From Oscillospiraceae bacterium (lineage in GTDB: Bacteria; Bacillota; Clostridia; Oscillospirales; Acutalibacteraceae), in assembly GCA_021640185.1 (NCBI GenBank), contig JAJXDX010000090.1, positions 1 to 7,526 on the forward strand: a DNA stretch of 7,526 bases, read 5' to 3'. The translations under genes were made by a program, and so were the position numbers. Below are positions 1 through 6,148 of this stretch, piece after piece. The notes below the pieces were generated by a model, which worked only from the letters and a program-made list of their open reading frames with translations, was not told the origin of the DNA and did not search any database. Each line of letters starts with the position of its first letter. The stretch's first letter is position 1.

Positions 1-728
1 ATACCCGCGACGCTACGATTCTGGAGATCGGTCCCGGCATCGGCGTGCTGACGCGGGAGTTGGCGCGCCGCGCCGGGCGCGTCGTCGCCATCGAGCTTGA
101 CGAACGGCTGCCGCCCGTCCTGCGCGAAACGCTGGCCGGACAGGACAACGTCACGGTCGTGCAGGGCGACTGCCTGAAGCTGGATCTGACCGCGCTGATC
201 CGCGAGCGGTTTTGCGCCATGCCGGTATCGGTGTGCGCCAATCTGCCGTACTACATCACCTCGCCGATCGTGATGCGCCTGCTGGAGAGCCGTCTGCCGG
301 TGACGAACATCACCGTGATGGTGCAGAAGGAGGCCGCCGAACGGCTGTGCGCCGCGCCCGGCACGCGTGCCGCCGGCGCGGTGACGCTGGCGGTGAACTA
401 CTATGCCGAGGCCGAGGTGCTGTTTTCCGTTTCGCGCGGGAGCTTTCTGCCTGCGCCGAACGTGGACAGCGCCGTGATCCGCCTGCACGTGCGGCAGCAG
501 CCGCCCGTGGACGTGCGCGACGAGCGGGTGCTGTTTTCGCTGATTCGCGCCGGGTTCGGGCAGCGGCGCAAAACGCTGCAAAATGCACTTTGCTCGGCGG
601 GCTACAGCAAAGACGAGATCGCGGCGGCGCTGGCTGCGGCGGACATCCGCCAAACGGCGCGCGCCGAAGAACTGACGCTGGCCGCCTTCGCGCGGCTGGC
701 CGACGCACTGCCGACGAAGGAGGGCTGA
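1..728 (+). CDS. rsmA: 16S rRNA (adenine(1518)-N(6)/adenine(1519)-N(6))-dimethyltransferase, 5'-truncated
   Basis: RsmA/KsgA uses S-adenosylmethionine to dimethylate two adjacent adenines near the 3' end of 16S rRNA during small-subunit maturation. The reading frame is open from base 3, and 241 codons are present. The usual length is about 270-290 residues, so roughly the first 40 are missing beyond the window edge; the internal GTG at 45 is not the start. Visible motifs are the SAM-binding EIGPGIGVLT (bases 24-53), the family signature NLPYYITSP that contains the catalytic Asn (from base 240), GSFLPAPNVDSAV, and the RKTLQNAL segment of the C-terminal rRNA-binding domain. The next gene begins 3 bases after its TGA stop and takes its ribosome binding site from the rsmA 3' end, so the two are probably cotranscribed. 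The identification is firm. Confidence 0.96.
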   Translation, partial: TRDATILEIGPGIGVLTRELARRAGRVVAIELDERLPPVLRETLAGQDNVTVVQGDCLKLDLTALIRERFCAMPVSVCANLPYYITSPIVMRLLESRLPVTNITVMVQKEAAERLCAAPGTRAAGAVTLAVNYYAEAEVLFSVSRGSFLPAPNVDSAVIRLHVRQQPPVDVRDERVLFSLIRAGFGQRRKTLQNALCSAGYSKDEIAAALAAADIRQTARAEELTLAAFARLADALPTKEG

Positions 729-731
729 ACC

Positions 732-1892
732 GTGCCGGAGCACGCTCCCGTTTATGCCGATCATGCGGCGACGACGCCGATGTGCGCCGCCGCGCGGCGC
801 GCGTATATCTCCGCCGCCGACACGGCGTGGGCCAACCCGTCGAGCATCCATTCGCCCGGGCAGGCGGCCAAGGCCGTACTGGAGGAGGCGCGCGAGCAGA
901 TTGCGCGCTGCCTGAACGCCCACCCCGGCGAGATCACGTTCACCTCCGGCGGCAGCGAGAGCGACGTGCAGGCGCTGCACAGTCTGGCGGCTCTCGCCGC
1001 CGAGCAGGGGCGGCGGCGGATCTTGGCCGCCGCCTTTGAGCATCACGCGGTGCTGCACACGCTGGATCGCCTGCGGGCGCAGGGCTTTGCCATAGAGCTG
1101 CTGCCCGTCCCGCGCGACGGCGTGCTGCGCCCGGCGGATATCGAGGCGCGGCTGACGGCGGACACGGCCTTCGTTTCCGTGATGACGGTCAATAACGAGA
1201 TCGGCACGATCCAGCCGATCGAACAGATCGCGGCGGCGTGCCGCGCACACGGCGTGCCCGTGCACACCGACGCGGTGCAGGCCGTTGGACATATCCCCGT
1301 CGACGTGCGGCAGAGCGGCGTCGATCTGCTGTCGGTATCGGCGCACAAGTTCGGCGGCCCGAAGGGCATCGGCGTGCTGTATGCGCGCCGCGGCATCCGC
1401 CTGCACAGCGTGATCACCGGCGGCGCGCAGGAGCGCGGCCGCCGTGCCGGAACGGAGAACGTTCCGGCCGCCGCCGGGATGGCGGCGGCGCTGCAGGCGC
1501 GTGTATCCGCCATGCCGGAGGAAACGGCGCGCGTCCGCGCACTGCGCGACCGGCTGATCGACGGGCTGCAGCAGACGCCCGGCTGCACCCTCAACGGCGC
1601 GCGCGCCGCGCTGGCGCCCGGCATCGCGAACCTGTCGTTTGCCGGGATCGACAGTGAAAATCTATTGCTGCTGCTGGACAATGAGGGGATCGCCGCCTCG
1701 GCCGGTTCCGCCTGCACGGCCGGCGCGCTGACCCCAAGCCATGTGCTGACCGCCATCGGGCTGCCGGAGGATGCGGCGCGCGGCTCGCTGCGGTTATCGC
1801 TGGGGCCGGAGAACACCGATGCGGACATCGACCGTCTGCTGGCGGTCATCCCCCGCGTGGTCGCTTATCTGCGGGCGCACGCGCCCGGTTGA
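732..1892 (+). CDS. Cysteine desulfurase, group I (IscS/NifS type)
   Basis: This PLP enzyme removes sulfur from L-cysteine as an enzyme-bound persulfide, for Fe-S cluster assembly and/or tRNA thiolation. It has 386 residues, normal for the group. The N-terminus (VYADHAATTPM) is typical. His104 lies in the EHHAVLH stretch, the PLP-binding lysine is Lys206 in SAHKFGGPKG, and the persulfide cysteine is Cys328 in SAGSACTAG. NNEIGTIQP and RRAGTENVPAAAGMA are group I hallmarks and argue against SufS. From memory, the His104/Lys206/Cys328 numbering matches E. coli IscS. The start is a GTG at 732, supported by a GGAGG at 719-723 inside rsmA with 8 bases of spacing. No iscU, mnmA or thiI lies beside it, so the sulfur acceptor cannot be told from context. 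I recognise the family but not which paralogue it is. Confidence 0.95.
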   Translation: MPEHAPVYADHAATTPMCAAARRAYISAADTAWANPSSIHSPGQAAKAVLEEAREQIARCLNAHPGEITFTSGGSESDVQALHSLAALAAEQGRRRILAAAFEHHAVLHTLDRLRAQGFAIELLPVPRDGVLRPADIEARLTADTAFVSVMTVNNEIGTIQPIEQIAAACRAHGVPVHTDAVQAVGHIPVDVRQSGVDLLSVSAHKFGGPKGIGVLYARRGIRLHSVITGGAQERGRRAGTENVPAAAGMAAALQARVSAMPEETARVRALRDRLIDGLQQTPGCTLNGARAALAPGIANLSFAGIDSENLLLLLDNEGIAASAGSACTAGALTPSHVLTAIGLPEDAARGSLRLSLGPENTDADIDRLLAVIPRVVAYLRAHAPG

Positions 1893-1914
1893 GCGGGCTT
1901 TGGCAAGTTTTTTT
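1883..1914 (+). terminator. Weak candidate terminator after the cysteine desulfurase gene
   Basis: A 5-bp stem (GCCCG at 1883-1887 with CGGGC at 1894-1898, six-base loop) spans the stop codon and is followed by TTT, GGCAAG and a run of seven T at 1908-1914. The first strand also competes with a perfect 6-bp stem at 1872-1887 (CGGGCG, loop CACG, CGCCCG). The T-tract is detached from the stem, so this is at best a weak terminator, and some readthrough into rpmB is possible. Confidence 0.25.
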
Positions 1915-1934
1915 GCGAAGATCGAAAAAACCCC

Positions 1935-1963
1935 TTGATTTTTTCGCGCGTTTCTGCTAAAAT
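1935..1963 (+). promoter_or_regulatory. SigA-type promoter of rpmB with extended -10
   Basis: A -35 box TTGATT (1935-1940) and a -10 box TAAAAT (1958-1963) are separated by exactly 17 bases. TGC directly before the -10 makes an extended -10 element. A-tracts and T-tracts just upstream (1908-1914, 1925-1930) could act as an UP element. Transcription would start near 1970 and give a leader of about 95 bases before the rpmB ATG. It is one of the two best promoter matches in the window. Confidence 0.8.
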
Positions 1964-1973
1964 ACTGCTGTTG

Positions 1974-2002
1974 CCTTGTCGAAGGTGTGTCCTTCGGCAG
2001 GG
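1974..2002 (+). promoter_or_regulatory. Long hairpin at the 5' end of the rpmB leader
   Basis: Bases 1974-1985 pair with 1991-2002 to form a 12-bp stem (ten Watson-Crick and two G-U pairs) around a five-base loop, TGTGT. The hairpin begins within about five bases of the predicted transcription start. No T-tract follows, so it is not a simple terminator. A 5' stem could protect the mRNA or serve as a binding site for autogenous control; the sequence does not decide which. Confidence 0.5.
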
Positions 2003-2023
2003 ATACCGAGAATATGCACAACG

Positions 2024-2039
2024 GCCGGGATCATCCGGC
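2024..2039 (+). promoter_or_regulatory. Second, short hairpin in the rpmB leader
   Basis: GCCGG (2024-2028) and CCGGC (2035-2039) form a 5-bp stem with a six-base loop, GATCAT. It ends 11 bases before the GGAGG ribosome binding site. It may be a second domain of the leader, but stems of this size are common by chance in DNA of this GC content. Confidence 0.3.
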
Positions 2040-2047
2040 GTTCAAAA

Positions 2048-2057
2048 AAAGGAGGTG
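2048..2057 (+). promoter_or_regulatory. Ribosome binding site that fixes the rpmB start
   Basis: AAAGGAGGTG is a nearly full anti-Shine-Dalgarno match, with 9 bases between GGAGG and the ATG at 2065. It fixes the 62-residue L28 start and rules out the in-frame GTG at 1987, which lies inside the leader hairpin and has no ribosome binding site. Confidence 0.85.
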
Positions 2058-2064
2058 CAGAACC

Positions 2065-2253
2065 ATGGCAAAATGCGATTTCTGCGGCAAGTGCGTGACT
2101 TTCGGCATCCGCGTGTCGCACTCTCACCGGCGTGCCAATCGCCCGTGGAAGGCGAACATCAAGCGGGTCAAGGCGATCGTCGACGGTTCCCCCAAGAGGG
2201 TCTACGCCTGCACCCGTTGCCTGCGTTCCGGAAAGGTCACCCGCGCGGTGTGA
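2065..2253 (+). CDS. rpmB: 50S ribosomal protein L28 (bL28), zinc-ribbon form
   Basis: This is a small basic protein of the large ribosomal subunit, 62 residues, normal for bL28. It opens MAKCDFCGKC and continues with the family signature SHSHRRANRPWKANIKRVK and the C-terminal YACTRCLRSGKVTR. The pairs Cys4/Cys7 and Cys49/Cys52 form the CxxC...CxxC zinc ribbon of the zinc-containing version of the protein; Cys10 is an additional cysteine. Bacteria with zinc-free L28 paralogues can swap the two under zinc starvation, but nothing here shows a second copy. The gene has its own promoter and terminator, so it appears to be a single-gene transcription unit. The identification is firm. Confidence 0.97.
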   Translation: MAKCDFCGKCVTFGIRVSHSHRRANRPWKANIKRVKAIVDGSPKRVYACTRCLRSGKVTRAV

Positions 2254-2285
2254 TCGAAACCGGACCGAAGGATCAGGAAAACGAA

Positions 2286-2320
2286 AAAAAGCCTGCCCGG
2301 CAGAGCCGGGCAGGCTTTTT
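2286..2320. terminator. Strong intrinsic terminator, probably bidirectional
   Basis: GCCTGCCCGGC (2291-2301) and its exact complement (2305-2315) make an 11-bp GC-rich stem around the loop AGA. It is flanked by seven A on the left (2284-2290) and five T on the right (2316-2320). On the + strand it ends rpmB, 33 bases after the stop. On the - strand it has seven T and is the first good terminator after the five-gene - strand series, about 150 bases beyond its last stop codon. Nothing else recognisable lies between 2321 and 2473. Confidence 0.9.
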
Positions 2321-2473
2321 CGTCGTTTATAGCTTGTGCAGACCAAAGTTATGTGCTCGAGGATAAGGCGGGCATGAGCCGAAGGGGGCGTCGTTTGTGG
2401 CTTTGTACTACCGAAAGCCGGGTGCGGGGGATGCGGCGAGGGCGTTCTTCGCCGATCGTGCGACTAACAAAGA

Positions 2474-3514
2474 TCAGGCATTCGCCGACGGGCCGAGCGC
2501 CTTGAGCAGGGCGACGGTATGTGTCAAGCCCTCCTCCACGGTGAAACTGTCCCGATAGCCCAGACGTTTGACCTTGCCGTTATCCAGCGAGGAATCGTCC
2601 ATCGGATTGAAAGCCGCCCGCTCCGCGGCAGTCGGTTCGGCTGCACGCAAAGATACGCCGCCTGCCTTGGCCAGCAGCTGCGCCATCTCCCCGATCGTGG
2701 TGACCTCGTCATGCCCGATGTTGTAGGCCTCACCCGCCTCGCCCCGCAATAGCACGGTCAAGATCTGCGCCGCACAGTCGACGGCATAACAGTACGACCG
2801 CTTTTGCAGCCCAGCGCTTTTCAGAACAAGATCCTGTCCCGCCGCAGCGCAGAAAGCAAAGTCCGAGGACACACGTTTATCCGATGCCTTGGCCGTCGGG
2901 CCATAGATATGGCCTGGACGCACGATGACCGTATCCACGCCGTATTCCGCATGATAAGCACGGCACAGCATCTCGGATGCCCGCTTGGCAACGGCATAGG
3001 ACGAACGGATCCGATCGATGTCGATCGGGCCATAGGTATCCTCCCGAAACGGCTCTGCGGTATCCTTTTGGCCGTACACCTCGCTGGAGGACACATAAAG
3101 CAACCGCTGCGTCCCGTTCTCCTTGGCATAGTCCAGCAGAGATCGGACACCGTCGATGTTCGCCAACAGCGTTTCGACCGGCCGGGAGGTGTACAGCTCC
3201 GGACTGGCCGGGCTGGCCCCGTGGACGATCAGATCCGGGCGCACAGGCAGCACCGGCGGACGCATGGCATCATACGCAACGAAATGAACGCCGCCGATCC
3301 CGCCGTAGCGGGCATCGAAGCTCTCACTTTTCCTTGCACCGACGAAGATACCGCCCGTTTTGCCATAGACCAGCAGCATATCGACGACCGCCGAGCAGAT
3401 CAGCCCCAGCCCGCCGGTGATAAAGACCGTTTTGCCGTCGAGCGGGCGCAGATCCATGGTCGAAAGCGCCCGGCGCAGGTCGGCTTTGTACGCGTCAAGA
3501 TCCAGCAGCTTCAT
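2474..3514 (-). CDS. NAD(P)-dependent epimerase/dehydratase (extended SDR), probably for a CDP-linked or phosphorylated polyol/sugar
   Basis: This is a 346-residue soluble protein of the extended short-chain dehydrogenase family. It has a Rossmann nucleotide-binding segment FITGGLGLIC (31-40), VSSSEVYG (141-148), the catalytic pair Tyr173/Lys177 (YAVAK), VRPGHIYG (198-205) and the C-terminal substrate domain with NIGHDEVTTIGE (265-276). The usual third glycine of GxxGxxG is Cys40 here. The start is an ATG with AAGGAG 9 bases upstream; those bases are the last two codons of the cytidylyltransferase gene, and only 6 bases separate the genes, which indicates translational coupling. Family knowledge: pairs of an IspD/TarI-like enzyme and an SDR make CDP-polyol precursors in some capsule and teichoic acid loci. 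The substrate cannot be read from the sequence; pentitol and hexitol phosphates or CDP-sugars are all possible. Confidence 0.85.
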   Translation of the reverse strand: MKLLDLDAYKADLRRALSTMDLRPLDGKTVFITGGLGLICSAVVDMLLVYGKTGGIFVGARKSESFDARYGGIGGVHFVAYDAMRPPVLPVRPDLIVHGASPASPELYTSRPVETLLANIDGVRSLLDYAKENGTQRLLYVSSSEVYGQKDTAEPFREDTYGPIDIDRIRSSYAVAKRASEMLCRAYHAEYGVDTVIVRPGHIYGPTAKASDKRVSSDFAFCAAAGQDLVLKSAGLQKRSYCYAVDCAAQILTVLLRGEAGEAYNIGHDEVTTIGEMAQLLAKAGGVSLRAAEPTAAERAAFNPMDDSSLDNGKVKRLGYRDSFTVEEGLTHTVALLKALGPSANA

Positions 3515-3520
3515 CGTATC

Positions 3521-4246
3521 CTACTCCTTGATCCATGCATCATTTTTGGCGTGCAGCAGCGCCTTGAAGATCTCGATATCCTCGACCGTCGTGATCTTGA
3601 TGTTCTTTTCGGATCCCTTGGAGAAATAAGTCGTGTGACCGTATTTTTGCATCAGCGAGCACGAGGCAGCCATATTCGTCACGCCATCCGCAAGGGCTTG
3701 AGCGTGGACGGCCCAAAGCTCGTCGAAACGGTAAACGTGCGGCGTTTGTGTCCGCCAAAGCTCGTCCCTGTTGAGCGCTTCATCTGAACGGATGCCGTCT
3801 TTGGAAACGAATACGACCTCCGTCGTCGGGATAACGGCCACGGCCGAGCCGTAACGCTTTTGTTTGACCAAGCCGTCGGTGATGACATCCTGCGAGATCA
3901 TCGGCCGGTTCCCGTCATGGATGAGCACGACGATATCCGCCGTACTGTCGTTATCTTCCCTGATCGCGCTCAACCCGTTATAGATCGATCCCTGACCGGT
4001 CGCGCCGTCCGTGACGATCCGTTTCAGCTTCGTGATATCGAACTGCTTGGCATACGCCTCCAAAACAGGCTCCCAGCCCTCCAGACAAGCCACATAGATC
4101 TCGTCTATGCTGGGATGCTGCTGAAACGCCTCCATCGTATAGATGAGGATCGGTTTGTTCTCTACGCTCAAAAACTGCTTCGGCAGATCTTGATGCGTTC
4201 TGGTGCCCGTTCCTCCGGCAGTCAGGATCACGATATTTTTCATCAT
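3521..4246 (-). CDS. IspD/TarI-family cytidylyltransferase
   Basis: The family transfers CMP from CTP to a polyol phosphate, either methylerythritol phosphate (IspD) or ribitol 5-phosphate (TarI). It has 241 residues, normal length. The N-terminal CTP-binding loop AGGTGTR (10-16) and PKQF (22-25) supply Arg16 and Lys23. GQGSIYNGL (84-92) is the conserved serine loop. HDGNRP (110-115) replaces the usual HDAARP/HDAVRP. QTPH (167-170) and NIKITT (215-220) are the C-terminal substrate-side motifs. Between a glycerophosphotransferase-family gene and an SDR gene, a role in activating a polyol for a surface polymer is more likely than isoprenoid synthesis, but IspD activity cannot be excluded. Tandem ATG codons occur at 4246 and 4243; a GAGGGG just upstream fits either. 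Base composition is clearly lower in GC than the flanking genes. Confidence 0.87.
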   Translation of the reverse strand: MMKNIVILTAGGTGTRTHQDLPKQFLSVENKPILIYTMEAFQQHPSIDEIYVACLEGWEPVLEAYAKQFDITKLKRIVTDGATGQGSIYNGLSAIREDNDSTADIVVLIHDGNRPMISQDVITDGLVKQKRYGSAVAVIPTTEVVFVSKDGIRSDEALNRDELWRTQTPHVYRFDELWAVHAQALADGVTNMAASCSLMQKYGHTTYFSKGSEKNIKITTVEDIEIFKALLHAKNDAWIKE

Positions 4247-4281
4247 AACGGCCCCTCACTGATCATCTTTTTCCGGCAAGA

Positions 4282-5487
4282 TCAGAGTCCCATGTGCGCG
4301 ACCAGACGCGCGCAGGCGCCGCCGTCACGGTAGGTAAAGATCTTTTCGGCCAAGGCGTGACGGCGCTCCCGGTCGGGATCCGTCCCTTCACGCACGGTGT
4401 GCAGAAAGTGCAGAAATTCGTCGAACGTCCGGATCACCGGCCCGGCGATCAGTTCCTCCGGCCGATCGGTGACCAGCCCCAGCTTATAATCGGCCAGATC
4501 CGAGAACACGTAGCCGATCGGACGGTCGAGCAGCAGATAATCGTAGGCGACGGACGAATAATCGCTGATCAGCGCGTCGGTCTGCTTGAGCAGCTCGTAC
4601 GTGTCGATCCCGTACTGCTTGACCGACGCGCCGGTCAGCAGCAGGATGTTTTGCCGATCGGTGATGCGCTCGCCGTGCAGATCCTGCTTGGGGTGCAGCT
4701 TGACGATCAGCAGCGTATCGTCCGCGCGCAGCTGCGCGTCGAGCCGGTCGAGATCGTGCTCGTCCTCGAGCAGCGGGACGCCCATCGGCTGCGCGGCCGT
4801 GCTGTCGCAGCGGCCGTGCGCGATCCCGGTGCGAAACGTCGGCATCCAAATGACGGTGCGGGAAAAATGCGCGCCCGGCCGCACTTTATCGAGCTGCGGC
4901 ACGGCGGGCATCAGCAGCCGGTCGTGCAGCGGGAAACCGATGCACAAAAACTGCGTCGACGGCTGCGGGCGAAACTGCGATGTTTCGATCTCGCGCACGT
5001 TTTCGGAGCCGAGCAGGATATAGTCGACGCTGCCGGGGATGTCGACCAATCCGGCGGCGTTTTTCAGCGAGAAGGTGCCGTGCGTCAGATAATAGGAGCG
5101 CTGTCCGGGACGCACCTTGCCGGAGATGTCCTCGTCCGCCGTGAAGAACTTGGCCCGCAAAATGATCCGGTCCTTGCGCAAACTGGGCCGCCAAAGCGGC
5201 ACACGGGTGACGTTTTTGGGCAATGCGACCTTTTTGGACGCTTTGTTTTTGATCTGCCAAACGATCCGATAGCGCTCGTTATACCCATGCTCGATCAGAT
5301 AGTCATAGAAAGCGCCGCCGTTGGAATCGAAGTCGTTATGGCTCTCGATCACGATCGTGTCGGTCAGCGGCAGCCGCAGGCAGATCGGCCGCAGCAAACG
5401 CAGCAGCAGCCGGTCGATCTTGTATTGCCAGATCACTTCCAACGTGTGTTTTATCCCGTTTTTTCGCAGGTATCCGATCGCGCTCAT
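4282..5487 (-). CDS. CDP-glycerol glycerophosphotransferase family protein (TagB/TagF-like)
   Basis: Members transfer a polyol phosphate from its CDP form to a lipid-linked acceptor at the inner face of the membrane, building teichoic acid or capsule chains. It has 401 residues, the length of a single-domain TagB-type enzyme without an added glycosyltransferase domain. Motifs in order: ESHNDFDSN (48-56), LTHGTFSLK (134-142, catalytic-type His136), WMPTFR (214-219), VKLHPKQ (262-268), LISDYSSVAYDYL (306-318), RPIGYVFSDLADY (322-334) and the tail FTYRDGGACARLV (384-396). The basic N-terminus (first 40 residues) probably mediates peripheral membrane attachment; there is no clear transmembrane segment. 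It lies 35 bases upstream of the cytidylyltransferase gene, its likely donor supplier. The ribosome binding site is weak (AAAGGG about 12 bases before the ATG). Whether it primes or polymerises, and with which polyol, is not visible. Confidence 0.9.
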   Translation of the reverse strand: MSAIGYLRKNGIKHTLEVIWQYKIDRLLLRLLRPICLRLPLTDTIVIESHNDFDSNGGAFYDYLIEHGYNERYRIVWQIKNKASKKVALPKNVTRVPLWRPSLRKDRIILRAKFFTADEDISGKVRPGQRSYYLTHGTFSLKNAAGLVDIPGSVDYILLGSENVREIETSQFRPQPSTQFLCIGFPLHDRLLMPAVPQLDKVRPGAHFSRTVIWMPTFRTGIAHGRCDSTAAQPMGVPLLEDEHDLDRLDAQLRADDTLLIVKLHPKQDLHGERITDRQNILLLTGASVKQYGIDTYELLKQTDALISDYSSVAYDYLLLDRPIGYVFSDLADYKLGLVTDRPEELIAGPVIRTFDEFLHFLHTVREGTDPDRERRHALAEKIFTYRDGGACARLVAHMGL

Positions 5488-5532
5488 CCGTTTCGTTCGC
5501 CCTTTCCGTTCGCGGTGCGTTGTTGAGAGATG

Positions 5533-6117
5533 TCAGGCATAGGTGCGCAGGATGCTCTCGGCGATCTCGCGCCGGGTCGTGCAGCGGTCCATCGCCTGTT
5601 TTTCGATGTAACGGTGGGCTTCCTCCTCGCTCATCCCGAGGTGGCCGATCAGCAGCCATTTGGCGCGGTCGACCAAACGGATCTCGCGGATCTTCTCCTC
5701 GACGGTGGCGGTCTTTTGCCCCGCGGCGCACAGCCGGTGATGCACGGCGCACAGCCAATCGAGCGCCAGCTCCATCGTCGGCCGGCTGACCGGCTTCGGC
5801 AGCGTGAACACGCCGCAGCCGACGGCGCGGGCGCGGGTATCCTCGTAATTCTCTGCCGGGACGAGCAGCAGCGCCGCCGTCCCGTCCGACCGGCTGATAT
5901 CCACCGCGAAACGCATACCGGGATCCTCCGGCAGCGGGCCGTTGATCAGCACCAGATCGAACGTGCGCTCGAGCAGCGTGCGCTTGGCTGTCGCCAGCCC
6001 GGACACGGAAACGACCGGATCGAACACGCCCTCCGGCAGCATGGCGCGCAGAGAGGCATCGAATTTTTCGCTTTTCGACACGATCAGCAGGCTGTATCGC
6101 TCCCCGCCGAAAAACAT
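5533..6117 (-). CDS. ANTAR-domain regulator with degenerate receiver domain
   Basis: ANTAR proteins bind paired RNA hairpins in nascent transcripts and prevent termination. From the ATG at 6117 the product has 194 residues, typical of ANTAR response regulators. Residues 7-115 have the receiver fold pattern but lack its chemistry. The acidic pair is replaced by SKSE (14-17), the phosphorylated Asp by Asn59 (FDLVLIN), and the Thr/Ser switch residue by Pro87 (LLLVP). Only Lys108 (LPKP) is kept. A linker helix leads to the ANTAR domain (about 138-192: IREIRLVDRAKWLLIGHLGMSEEEAHRYIE split around RAKWLL and SEEEAHRYIE). Loss of the phospho-acceptor suggests control by a partner protein or ligand rather than by a histidine kinase. 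It starts 31 bases after the glutamine synthetase stop. The same frame is open further upstream but runs into that gene, so I chose the start with the strong ribosome binding site. Confidence 0.88.
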   Translation of the reverse strand: MFFGGERYSLLIVSKSEKFDASLRAMLPEGVFDPVVSVSGLATAKRTLLERTFDLVLINGPLPEDPGMRFAVDISRSDGTAALLLVPAENYEDTRARAVGCGVFTLPKPVSRPTMELALDWLCAVHHRLCAAGQKTATVEEKIREIRLVDRAKWLLIGHLGMSEEEAHRYIEKQAMDRCTTRREIAESILRTYA

Positions 6118-6134
6118 ACGCGCCCCTCCCCTCC
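6118..6134 (-). promoter_or_regulatory. Ribosome binding site that fixes the ANTAR gene start
   Basis: Two overlapping purine-rich matches, GGAGGGG (6128-6134) and GAGGGG (6123-6128), precede the ATG at 6117 with suitable spacing. This supports the 194-residue product over the longer in-frame extension, whose extra residues are Arg/Cys/Pro-rich and lie antisense-free but out of frame within the glutamine synthetase gene. Confidence 0.7.
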
Positions 6135-6148
6135 GTCGGCTTTTGCCG

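Noticed and set aside
1043..1849. A 268-codon - strand open frame opposite the cysteine desulfurase gene
   Set aside because: Antisense shadow of a gene with all catalytic residues; the translation is Ser/Arg/Ala-rich with no recognisable motif.
1987..2064. N-terminal extension of L28 from the in-frame GTG at 1987
   Set aside because: The extension lies in the structured leader and is not L28-like, and the ATG at 2065 has a near-perfect ribosome binding site.
4247..4281. Hairpin or terminator between the transferase and cytidylyltransferase genes (TGATC and GATCA arms)
   Set aside because: The arms are short and mostly A/T, and no T-tract follows; it is unlikely to interrupt the operon.
4294..5526. 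A 410-codon + strand open frame opposite the transferase gene
   Set aside because: It mirrors the codon structure of the TagB/F-like gene, whose motifs are clear on the - strand; no ribosome binding site or domain supports it.
6137..6148. CGGC-AAAA-GCCG hairpin between glnA and the ANTAR gene
   Set aside because: A 4-bp stem without a T-tract is too weak to call a terminator or attenuator.
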